Made by a program: the position numbers and the translations under genes | Shown here: positions 7,954 through 15,158 of the stretch, piece after piece | Numbering within the stretch: position 1 is the first letter of the stretch | Layout of the letters: each line of letters begins with the position of its first letter | Source: Sphingopyxis sp. 113P3 | GTDB lineage: Bacteria > Pseudomonadota > Alphaproteobacteria > Sphingomonadales > Sphingomonadaceae | Direction of reading: 5' to 3' | NCBI RefSeq assembly: GCF_001278035.1 | Contig: NZ_CP009452.1 | Span: 2,699,501-2,763,500 of the forward strand | DNA length: 64,000 nt | Notes under the pieces: model-generated | Database searches by the model: none | What the model saw: only the letters and a program-made list of their open reading frames with translations | What the model was told of the DNA's origin: nothing

Positions 7954-8760
7954 ATGCACCGGCTTCCCGCTCTGTTCCTTTCGCATGGGTCGCCGATGCT
8001 GTCGCTGGAGCCCAGCCCGGCGCGCGATTTTCTCGCCGGGCTGGGCGACCAGCTGCCGCGGCCGCGCGCGGTCCTGATCGTCTCGGCGCATCACGATGCC
8101 GCTTATGAGGCCGGGCGCGTCACGGTCACCGCTTCGCCCGCCCCGCCCACAATACATGATTTCGGCGGATTTCCGGACGCACTTTATGCCATGCAGTATC
8201 CAGCACCCGGCGATCCCGTACTCGCCGCGCGTATCGCAGCGCTCCTCGGCGCAAAGGGCCTCGACGTCGCACTCGACCCGGCGCGCGGTCTCGACCATGG
8301 CGCCTGGATCCCGCTTTCGCTCGTCTACCCGGACGCGGACATTCCAGTCGTCCAGCTTTCGATCGCCTCGCACGCGGCGCCCGAATGGCACTACGCGCTC
8401 GGAAAGGCACTCGCACCGCTCCGCGACGAAGGCGTTCTGATTGCAGGATCGGGCAGCATGACGCACAATCTGCGCGCCCTTTTCGCAGCGCGCCCGGCCG
8501 TCGATGCGCCCGCGCCCCCTTGGGTCACCGGCTTTGCCGATTGGGTGGCTGAGCGCCTCGCAGCGGGCGCCGTCGACGACGTTCTTCACGCGGTCGAGCG
8601 CGCACCGCACGGGAAGGACAGTCATCCCACGATGGACCATATCCTGCCCTTGTTTGTTGCGATGGGCGCGGGGGGCACCCCGCTCGAGGCCCGGCGGCTT
8701 CACGCCAGCACGACCTATGGCCTGCTCGCAATGGACGTCTACAGCTTTGGCGCTCTTTAG
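7954..8760 (+). CDS. Class III extradiol dioxygenase, DODA/YgiD type
   Basis: LigB-superfamily ring-cleavage enzyme of 268 residues, related to 4,5-DOPA dioxygenase (YgiD). Visible metal-site blocks are FLSHGSP near the N-terminus, SAHHD near residue 46, HDFGGFP near 70, LDHGAWIPL near 113 and SGSMTHNL near 168. These proteins use Fe(II) or Zn(II) to open catechol rings. Start at ATG 7954, 8 bp after the wrbA stop; a TTG overlapping the stop is the alternative. Coupling with quinone reductases suggests hydroquinones or catechols formed by them are its substrates, which is inference. Confidence 0.88.
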   Translation: MHRLPALFLSHGSPMLSLEPSPARDFLAGLGDQLPRPRAVLIVSAHHDAAYEAGRVTVTASPAPPTIHDFGGFPDALYAMQYPAPGDPVLAARIAALLGAKGLDVALDPARGLDHGAWIPLSLVYPDADIPVVQLSIASHAAPEWHYALGKALAPLRDEGVLIAGSGSMTHNLRALFAARPAVDAPAPPWVTGFADWVAERLAAGAVDDVLHAVERAPHGKDSHPTMDHILPLFVAMGAGGTPLEARRLHASTTYGLLAMDVYSFGAL

Positions 8761-8925
8761 GACCGCGGCCTCCCCCGAACCGCAGGATCCTTCGCCGGTT
8801 CCGCCTGCACCGGCGCGTTCGGCGAGCGAGGGCCCTCGATCCAGCGCGGCGCCCATTCCCACGCCCGATGCTGCAAATCCTCTTTTGCGCTTTCGGCTAC
8901 CGGGCGGGCCGCCTATAGCGCGGCG

Positions 8926-9621
8926 ATGCTCCTTTCTGACCGCATCCTTTTCCTCGACGGCGAGGCGATCGTAATCGACAAGCCGGCAGGCCTGCCGGTC
9001 GATCCGCCGCGCGACGGCAGCCTCAGCCTCGAGAACCACCTTGATTCGCTGCGCTTCGGCTTCAAGCGCTGGCCGCTCGCGGTGCACCGGCTCGACCGCG
9101 ACACCTCGGGCTGCCTGCTGCTCGCGCGCAATCCCAAAGCCCACGGGCGCTTCACCCGCGCCTTTGAAGAGCGCGCCGTCGACAAGCAATATCTCGCGAT
9201 CCTCGAGGGCGTTCCTGATGGCGACGGCGGCACGATCGACTTGCCGCTTGCCAAGATCTCGTCTGCCGAGGCGGGTTGGCGGATGGTCGGCGACGCCGAC
9301 GGCACGCAAAGGGGCAAGGCGGCGGTGTCGCATTGGGAAAAGCTCGCCGTGGTCGAGGGGCGCAGCCTGCTGCGCTTTCGCCCGGAGACCGGGCGCACCC
9401 ACCAGCTTCGCGTTCATGCGCTCGAAGGACTCGGCTGTCCGCTCGTCGGCGATCCCGTCTACGGGCGCGGCACCTCGCGCACACGCACGCTGCTCCACGC
9501 CGAGCGGCTGGTGGTGACGCGCGAGCCCAAGCCGCCGATCATCGCCGAGGCGCCTTTCCCCGATGCGTTCGTCGCGCTCGGCTTCACCGCGCCCGAAGGA
9601 GCGGCGCCGACCCGCGGCTGA
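8926..9621 (+). CDS. RluA-family RNA pseudouridine synthase
   Basis: Pseudouridine synthase of 231 residues. The catalytic Asp is in HRLDRDTSGCLLLA (about residue 52), with the N-terminal DKPAGLPV motif and the C-terminal GRTHQLRVH and GDPVYG motifs of the RluA group. There is no S4 domain, so it resembles short members such as RluA or TruC rather than RluC/D; the exact RNA target cannot be told. It is a stand-alone gene 165 bp after the dioxygenase; that gap shows no clear signal. Confidence 0.9.
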   Translation: MLLSDRILFLDGEAIVIDKPAGLPVDPPRDGSLSLENHLDSLRFGFKRWPLAVHRLDRDTSGCLLLARNPKAHGRFTRAFEERAVDKQYLAILEGVPDGDGGTIDLPLAKISSAEAGWRMVGDADGTQRGKAAVSHWEKLAVVEGRSLLRFRPETGRTHQLRVHALEGLGCPLVGDPVYGRGTSRTRTLLHAERLVVTREPKPPIIAEAPFPDAFVALGFTAPEGAAPTRG

Positions 9622-9710
9622 CCTCCCGCGCGAGCGCAATCATCGAGACGCATCTGGAAACGGTGCGGCCGGGCAGGCAGCTGTGCGCGTGAGCGTGCCG
9701 CCCGCGCGCC

Positions 9711-10376
9711 CTATTGCCAATTGAGCCCCTCGGTCTTGAAGGTGAATTGCTGATTGCCTTTCTGGAAGAACTCACCTTCGATGATGAGCTTTTTTGACTT
9801 TTTGAGACTGGTCAGGAACGAGCGCTCATTGAGGATGAAGGCGACATCCGACGAGCCGTCGCTCGCGCCGGTGCAGCTGAACCGCCTGATCGGCTGATCG
9901 TCGAATTTGACCGAGACATAGCCGTCGCTAAAGGAATGGCAGAGAATCTGCCCCTTATCGACCGAGAAGATGATGCTCAAACCGTCCTTCTTCTGCTGGC
10001 GCACCGTCAGATAGCCATTCACGACGCCATAGGGGAAATCGAGGTCCACTTCATTTTCGCTGACAACGCGGGCAAACTTCGTTGTCGTGCCGCGCATTTC
10101 GTCGGTGGTTTCGCTATAATCCCAATTGGTATCAGGAGCATCGGAAGCCTCGGCCGCTTCGGCTTTCCCGCCAGCGGGTCTAGCAGCGGCAGATCGCTCC
10201 TTCTCAGACGTTCCCGCCTCGCTCACGGACGCGGGGTCCGGCTTAGGGGCGAACACCCCGATCAGGATGAAGGACGCGAACGCGGCAAGGCCGAAATGCC
10301 ACCGCTTTCGGCCAAGATACGGCCTGAAGACCCCGACAATCGCGGCGAGAAACACAAACAGGAACAGAAACGACAC
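9711..10376 (-). CDS. Membrane-anchored protein of unknown function
   Basis: Protein of 221 residues with two N-terminal hydrophobic segments (about 2-17 and 27-44), a linker rich in Ala, Ser and charged residues (about 46-85), and a C-terminal beta-rich domain. The domain contains NWDYSETTDEMRGTT, DFPYGVVNGYLTVR and GQILC/FSCTGASDG; a pair of cysteines may form a disulfide. Similar unannotated periplasmic domains occur in many Proteobacteria. The GTG start at 10376 is preceded by GAGGGGGG. It is convergent with the RluA gene. Topology is seen; function is not known. Confidence 0.75.
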   Translation of the reverse strand: MSFLFLFVFLAAIVGVFRPYLGRKRWHFGLAAFASFILIGVFAPKPDPASVSEAGTSEKERSAAARPAGGKAEAAEASDAPDTNWDYSETTDEMRGTTTKFARVVSENEVDLDFPYGVVNGYLTVRQQKKDGLSIIFSVDKGQILCHSFSDGYVSVKFDDQPIRRFSCTGASDGSSDVAFILNERSFLTSLKKSKKLIIEGEFFQKGNQQFTFKTEGLNWQ

Positions 10377-10684
10377 GGAAAGCCCCCCCTCGCGAAAATA
10401 ACTGCGTCGATATGCCGGCTTGGCGTAAACGGCGGCTTAATCATCGGTCACCGCCCTCGGCCCAGGGTTCCGGCAATGTCCCTGTCAGGTCTTACGCCCG
10501 GTGTGATGTTTCTCTTCCGGGTTTCGAGACTGTGTCATCCCGCGGCGAGAGCGGATGGGGTTCTAAAGCTGCTCTCCTGCTCCGCGTATCGCCGCCCAAG
10601 CCCGGTCGGGCCACAATCCATCCTGATCCAGGCGCCGGCTACCAATAAGTTGCACGGCCGATAGAGCCTGCATATCGAAGAGCC
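10377..10684. other. 308-bp intergenic region, no gene recognised
   Basis: This stretch separates a minus-strand membrane protein from plus-strand arfB, so it must hold both promoters. A TTGCAC hexamer at 10650-10655 could be a -35 element but no convincing -10 follows. Its reading frames show no protein-like sequence. I see no RNA gene or repeat in it. Confidence 0.5.
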
Positions 10685-11113
10685 ATGGGTCTCATACCGA
10701 TCACACGCAGCATCGCCATCGACAGCGATGAGCTTGACGAAAGCTTCGCGCGCTCGGGCGGCGCGGGAGGCCAGCATGTCAACACGACCGATAGCGCGGT
10801 CATGCTCCGCTTCGACGTGGCCAACTCTCCTTCCCTGCCCGAGGCCGTCAAGACACGACTTGCCGTCCTGGCAGGGTCGAGGCTGACCAAGGACGGGATT
10901 CTGATCCTTCGCAGCGAAGGGAGCCGATCACAGGCCCTCAACAGGCAGGAAGTGCGCGAACGACTCTTCGCCCTGATCCGCGAGGCGACCTTCGTCCCAA
11001 AAAAGCGCAAACCGACCAAGCCAAGCGCGTCGTCGAAAAGGCAGCGCGTCGAGAGCAAGCAGCGTCGGGGCGCGATCAAGGCGGGACGCGGGCGGGTGCG
11101 CGGGACCGACTGA
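10685..11113 (+). CDS. arfB: Peptidyl-tRNA hydrolase ArfB (YaeJ), ribosome rescue
   Basis: Stop-codon-independent release factor of 142 residues. The catalytic GGQ is in RSGGAGGQHVNTTDSAV (about residues 21-37), followed by the release-factor domain and a basic Lys/Arg-rich C-terminal tail (about 105-142) that enters the empty mRNA channel of stalled ribosomes. It hydrolyses peptidyl-tRNA on non-stop complexes. The start ATG at 10685 gives the usual N-terminus (ITRSIAIDSDEL). It is followed after 12 bp by a SRAP-like gene and probably co-transcribed. Confidence 0.95.
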   Translation: MGLIPITRSIAIDSDELDESFARSGGAGGQHVNTTDSAVMLRFDVANSPSLPEAVKTRLAVLAGSRLTKDGILILRSEGSRSQALNRQEVRERLFALIREATFVPKKRKPTKPSASSKRQRVESKQRRGAIKAGRGRVRGTD

Positions 11114-11125
11114 AGCGCACCGCCG

Positions 11126-11722
11126 GTGACCCGCCTCTACCGCCTCGATGCGCCTGCCAGCGCGATCGCGGCCGCCTTCGGCATCGAGGCGGGCGATGAT
11201 CCCTGGACCGGTGATTATGTCGCCCCCGGCCGCCCGGCGCCGGTAATCGTCGGCGACGGCCGCAGCGGATCGCGCCGATCTCTGCGTCCGCGGCTGTGGG
11301 GCGTCGCGCCGCCGCCCAAGGGCGTGCAGCCCGTCACCACGGTCCGCAACCTCCAAAGCCCTTTCTGGATCGGCACGCTGCGGCATGCCGAGCTGCGCTG
11401 CCTCGTGCCCGCGACCGCCTTTGCCCTGTGGTCGGGTTCTGCGGGCGCAAGGCGGCAGCACTGGTTCTCGCTCGCATCGCGCCCCGTCTTTGCCTTTGCA
11501 GCGATCCAGCGGCAGATCGAGGATTGGCCGGGATTTGCGATTCTCACGAGCGAGCCCAACCGGCTGGTTGCGCATTACCATGAGGGCGCGATGCCGCTCA
11601 TCCTCCATGCCGAGGATCATGACCGCTGGCTGACCGCCGACTGGCGCGACGCAGCGGCGCTGGTTGCACCCTACCCCGGCCAGCTGATGCGGGTCGGCGA
11701 TCGGCCGCCGCCCGCGCTTTAG
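11126..11722 (+). CDS. SRAP (YedK/HMCES)-like protein lacking catalytic residues
   Basis: Protein of 198 residues with the SRAP fold signatures: N-terminal LYRLDAPASAIAAAFG, LWGVAPPP (about 58-64), RCLVPATAFALW (about 91-102) and ILTSEPN...MPLIL (about 139-160). Active SRAP proteins begin Met-Cys, with Cys2 forming the crosslink to abasic DNA, and have a Glu in a YEW motif and an Asn in NxRxE. Here residue 2 is Thr, the YEW Glu is Leu101, and the Asn position reads Thr72. GTG at 11126 is the only possible start after an in-frame stop at 11111, so no upstream Cys is available. It may be a DNA-binding or inactive paralogue. It overlaps the convergent EVE gene by 4 bp. Confidence 0.8.
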   Translation: MTRLYRLDAPASAIAAAFGIEAGDDPWTGDYVAPGRPAPVIVGDGRSGSRRSLRPRLWGVAPPPKGVQPVTTVRNLQSPFWIGTLRHAELRCLVPATAFALWSGSAGARRQHWFSLASRPVFAFAAIQRQIEDWPGFAILTSEPNRLVAHYHEGAMPLILHAEDHDRWLTADWRDAAALVAPYPGQLMRVGDRPPPAL

Positions 11723-12144
11723 GTTCCGGGCTTTTCCGACTTTTTGAGGATATGCTTCCACTCCTCCGCCGTCACGCGCCCGACCGACAGGCGCGAGAGG
11801 CGGATGAGGTCCATTCCCGCAAGCTTGGGGTCGCCCTTGATCGCGGCGAGCGTCACCGGATGGGCAAGCGGCCGCACGGGTTCGACGCGTACGACGACCC
11901 AGGGCGAGCCTTCCTCGGCGGTCGGGTCGGGAAAGGCGGCCTCGGTGATCTTCATGATCCCGACGCATTCCTTGCCGATATTGCTGTGATAGAAAAGCGC
12001 CTCGTCGCCGACTTTCATCGCCTGCATGTTGAGTTTCGCCGTGTGGTTGCGCACACCGTCCCAGATCCCGCTGCCATCCTGGACCAGCGTATCCCAGGAA
12101 TAGACGTCGGGTTCGGATTTCATCAGCCAATATTGCTTTGCCAT
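11719..12144 (-). CDS. EVE domain protein (THYN1-like)
   Basis: Single EVE (PUA-like) domain of 141 residues, starting MAKQYWLMKSEPDVYSWD and containing WDGVRNHTAKLNMQAMKVGDEALFYHS, all hallmark EVE blocks. EVE domains bind modified bases in DNA or RNA. Its 3' end overlaps the convergent SRAP-like gene by 4 bp, so the two stop codons share bases. Molecular role in bacteria is poorly defined; stand-alone EVE genes are widespread in Alphaproteobacteria. Confidence 0.92.
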   Translation of the reverse strand: MAKQYWLMKSEPDVYSWDTLVQDGSGIWDGVRNHTAKLNMQAMKVGDEALFYHSNIGKECVGIMKITEAAFPDPTAEEGSPWVVVRVEPVRPLAHPVTLAAIKGDPKLAGMDLIRLSRLSVGRVTAEEWKHILKKSEKPGT

Positions 12145-12260
12145 GCGGCCGCGCTTAGCCGAGCGGACCGCGCGACGGAACTGCCTTTTTCCCTTTCACC
12201 CTCCGGCCGGAGCGCCTAAATCGCAGCTATGAGGCGCCCCGGGGCGCAAACCCCTTACAG

Positions 12261-13205
12261 ATGGACTCCACTCGCATGACCGCCGCCGTTCCCGTTATTT
12301 CCCTCTCGCTTCCCGCCGAGCAGTTCGCGCATGATTTTGGCGCCTCATTCGAACGCTTCGGCTTTGCCATGATTACCGATCACGGCATCGAGCCTGCGCT
12401 GATCGACGATGCCTGGGCAAAGGCGAAGCAATTCTTCGCGCTGCCCGAGGAGCAGAAGCGGGCCTATCATATCCCTGGCGGCGGCGGCGCGCGCGGCTAC
12501 ACGCCCTTCGGAACCGAGATCGCTAAGGGCGCGAAAGAGGTCGACCTTAAGGAATTCTGGCACGTCGGCCGCGACCTGCCCGAGGGCCACCCGCTCGCTG
12601 CGCAGCAGCCGAACAATGTGTGGCCCGCCGAGATTGCAGGGTTTCGCGACACCTATGAAAAGCTGTTTGCCGAATTCGACCGCGTCGGCGGCCGCCTGCT
12701 TTCGGGCATCGCCCGCTACCTGGGGCTTGCTCCCGATTTCTTCGACGAGACGGTGAAGGATGGCAACAGCGTGATGCGCCTTCTCCACTATCCGCCGGTC
12801 AAGGGCCCGGCGAAGGGCATCCGCGCCGAGGCGCACGAGGATATCAACACGATCACCCTGCTGCTTGGCGCCGAAGAGGCGGGACTCGAGATTCTCGACA
12901 AGGACGGCAGCTGGCTTCCCGTGAGCCCGCCCGCCGGGGCAATGGCGGTCAATGTCGGCGACATGCTGCAGCGGCTCACCAACAACCGCCTGCCCTCGAC
13001 CACCCACCGCGTTCGCAACCCCGATGAAGGGCGCGCCAGCATCGCCCGCTATTCGATGCCCTTCTTCCTCCATTTCCGCTCGGACTATGTCATCGAAACG
13101 CTCGACAACTGCATCGATGCCGAGCACCCGAACCTCTATCCGACGCCGATCACCGCCGATGACTATCTGCAGGAACGGCTGCGCGAGATCGGACTCAAGA
13201 AATAG
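12261..13205 (+). CDS. 2-oxoglutarate/Fe(II) oxygenase, isopenicillin-N-synthase family
   Basis: Non-haem iron oxygenase of up to 314 residues. It has the N-terminal DIOX_N region (FGFAMITDHGI, about 33-43) and the C-terminal double-stranded beta-helix with the iron ligands His and Asp in AHEDINTITLL (about 191-201) and the distal His in STTHRVRNP (about 247-255), followed by the 2OG-binding RxS in ARYSMPFF. The start is ATG 12261 or ATG 12276; no clear ribosome binding site decides. Members range from gibberellin-type oxidases to ethylene-forming enzymes, so the substrate is open. Stand-alone gene. Confidence 0.9.
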   Translation: MDSTRMTAAVPVISLSLPAEQFAHDFGASFERFGFAMITDHGIEPALIDDAWAKAKQFFALPEEQKRAYHIPGGGGARGYTPFGTEIAKGAKEVDLKEFWHVGRDLPEGHPLAAQQPNNVWPAEIAGFRDTYEKLFAEFDRVGGRLLSGIARYLGLAPDFFDETVKDGNSVMRLLHYPPVKGPAKGIRAEAHEDINTITLLLGAEEAGLEILDKDGSWLPVSPPAGAMAVNVGDMLQRLTNNRLPSTTHRVRNPDEGRASIARYSMPFFLHFRSDYVIETLDNCIDAEHPNLYPTPITADDYLQERLREIGLKK

Positions 13206-13224
13206 GCGCGTGTTGCGGTCGCTC

Positions 13225-13629
13225 TCAGCGCCCGTCCCAGAAATCGAATACCGCCTGCTGCTGCTCGCGGATGAAGCGGGCAGCGCTCGCGCCCTCCCAC
13301 GGGCCATCGTAGCCAAGCAGCAGCGCGGTGCCGCCGACCCACCAGCCCTGCCCTGGCAGGCGGTCGCTTTCGCGCACGACGAGCACCGCAAGGTCGGGCT
13401 CGCCGTCAAGCGCGCAGAGGCGGTCGACCTCGGCAAGCGTCTTGCACAGCGCGCGCATCTTGGGACGGGTGAAACGGAAACCGAGATCGCCAAGCAGCTC
13501 CGAGTAGCTCACGCTTCGTCTCTCGCGCGCAGCCTCGGTCAGGATCGCACGGATCCGCGGCGCGTCGCCGAGCGCGCCGACGTCGGCGGCGGTCTCTTCG
13601 GCGCCTAACCCCTGGTCTTTGGCGGCCAT
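13225..13629 (-). CDS. Small protein of unknown function, last gene of a minus-strand operon
   Basis: Protein of 134 residues, soluble, without signal peptide. The region RIRAILTEAARERRSVSYSELLGDLGFRFTRPKMRALCKTLAEVD (about 26-70) looks helical and winged-helix-like, and a Trp/Gly-rich GQGWWVGG follows. Similar short proteins occur in other sphingomonads but I cannot name the family. Its start overlaps the end of the DUF1295 gene by 25 bp, so it is translated from the same transcript. Confidence 0.7.
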   Translation of the reverse strand: MAAKDQGLGAEETAADVGALGDAPRIRAILTEAARERRSVSYSELLGDLGFRFTRPKMRALCKTLAEVDRLCALDGEPDLAVLVVRESDRLPGQGWWVGGTALLLGYDGPWEGASAARFIREQQQAVFDFWDGR

Positions 13630-14423
13630 GGTATGAATCCGGAGGTGCGCTCAACATAGTCGGCGTAGCCCTCACGCGACTTGTGAAGCCCCTTTTCGAG
13701 CAGCGCCTTGCCTGACCAGCGGGTCAGCGTGAAGGTAAGGAAAACGGGGCCGATAATGCTTGCGAGCGCGACCCAGAGCCCCGCGTCGGCGGCGACCAGC
13801 CAGATGCCCCACCAGGTGAGCGTGTCGCCGAAGTAATTGGGATGGCGCGTATAGCGCCAGAGGCCGGTGTCCAGCACCTTGCCGCGGTTTTCGGGGTCCT
13901 TGCGAAACGCGTGGAGCTGCGCGTCGCCGATGCTCTCGAACGCAATTCCGGCGAGCGCGGCGAAGGTGCCGAGCGCCGCCAGCCAGCCCGCGGTCGCGGG
14001 CGGGGTCGTCGCGCTCGCCCAGATGCCGACCTGTGCCGGAAGCGAGGTGAGAAAAAGCAAGGGCGCCTGGGTCAGGAACACCGAGACCAGGGCGGCCGTG
14101 CCCCAGCTCCAGCCGCGCTGCTCGATGACGCTGCCGAGGATCTTGCGGTAGCGCGGGTCCTCGCCGTTGGCGCGCCAGCGCAGGAACAGGTGCCCGGCAA
14201 GGCGCAGCCCCCACAGGGTGACAAGAAGCAGCAAGAGCTGGGTCCGTACTCCATCAAAGCCCGCCTGAAGCGCGGTTCCCCATGCGAGCAGCACCATGCC
14301 GAAAGCCCAGAAGGCGTCGATGAACGAGACATCGCGGATTGTCCACGCCGCGATCCAAAGGGCAAGAATCACGACCAGGAGGCCCGTGAAATTGATCGCC
14401 AGAACTGACCCGAGCCCCGTCAT
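13605..14423 (-). CDS. DUF1295 family membrane protein (steroid 5-alpha-reductase-like)
   Basis: Polytopic inner-membrane protein of 272 residues with about six or seven hydrophobic segments. The diagnostic block is GLWRYTRHPNYFGDTLTWWGIWL (about 191-213), shared by DUF1295, steroid 5-alpha-reductase C-terminal domains and isoprenylcysteine methyltransferases. This suggests a lipid or isoprenoid reductase or methyltransferase; substrate unknown. Its start overlaps the stop of the acyltransferase gene in an ATGA, so the two are translationally coupled. Confidence 0.88.
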   Translation of the reverse strand: MTGLGSVLAINFTGLLVVILALWIAAWTIRDVSFIDAFWAFGMVLLAWGTALQAGFDGVRTQLLLLLVTLWGLRLAGHLFLRWRANGEDPRYRKILGSVIEQRGWSWGTAALVSVFLTQAPLLFLTSLPAQVGIWASATTPPATAGWLAALGTFAALAGIAFESIGDAQLHAFRKDPENRGKVLDTGLWRYTRHPNYFGDTLTWWGIWLVAADAGLWVALASIIGPVFLTFTLTRWSGKALLEKGLHKSREGYADYVERTSGFIPWPPKTRG

Positions 14424-15049
14424 GCTACCGCTCCTTCGCCCTCTTCTCCTAATATATCAGCAAGCGAGCGCACAGCCCGGTCGGGATATTTGGGGGTGCA
14501 GTCGCGATAGATGGCGAGCACCTTCTCCATATCGGCACGAAAATCGCCCGTCGGCCAGATCGCGGGCCCGAGCCCGCCCGTCTTTTTACCATAATCCATC
14601 AAGCCGACCACCATCGGGACCTTCGCCGCCATCGCGATGTGGTAGAAGCCGGTGCGCCATTTCTTCGTCCGTCCGCGCGTGCCCTCGGGCGCGACTGTCA
14701 GCATGAACGCGTCGCGGCGCGCGAATTCAGCGACCATCGCATCGACATAATTTTTCCCGCCGCTGCGATCGACCGGAATCCCGCCCATCTGCCGCATGAA
14801 GCCGCCGAGCGGCCACCGAAAAAGGGAAAGCTTCCCCATGAAGTGCGGGCGAATGCCAAGGTCAGCCGTCAGACCGAGATAATAGAGAAAGTCCCAATTG
14901 CTCGTGTGCGGCGCGGCGATGATCAGAAAGCGCCGCGGCTCGGGCACCTCGCCCGCTGCCGTCCACCCCTGGCGGCGGTAGAACCACAGCATCGCGGCGC
15001 GTACGAAGCGCGCAAGCAGACCCGGCGGGTCGTCCTTGAAAGCACCCAC
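14420..15049 (-). CDS. Lysophospholipid/glycerol acyltransferase (PlsC-like)
   Basis: Acyltransferase of 209 residues. The catalytic H-x4-D motif is APHTSNWD (His47, Asp52), with the second block in [10 protein letters not shown] and the third in VAPEGTRGR, as in the PlsC superfamily. It lacks a long transmembrane region, so it is probably peripheral. GTG start at 15049 follows GGGGAG. It heads an operon with a DUF1295 membrane protein and a small unknown, divergent from parC over a 109-bp spacer. A role in phospholipid or glycolipid acylation is expected; the specific acceptor is not. Confidence 0.88.
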   Translation of the reverse strand: MGAFKDDPPGLLARFVRAAMLWFYRRQGWTAAGEVPEPRRFLIIAAPHTSNWDFLYYLGLTADLGIRPHFMGKLSLFRWPLGGFMRQMGGIPVDRSGGKNYVDAMVAEFARRDAFMLTVAPEGTRGRTKKWRTGFYHIAMAAKVPMVVGLMDYGKKTGGLGPAIWPTGDFRADMEKVLAIYRDCTPKYPDRAVRSLADILGEEGEGAVA

Positions 15050-15158
15050 AGCCGCTCCCCTCTCCAGAGCCCGGGATTGCGCGAAGGCGCGCGGCGACGC
15101 AAGCGACGAAAGCTTTGCCCTTTGCCTGAGAGCCCGGCCTTGCTATCGGCACCGGACA

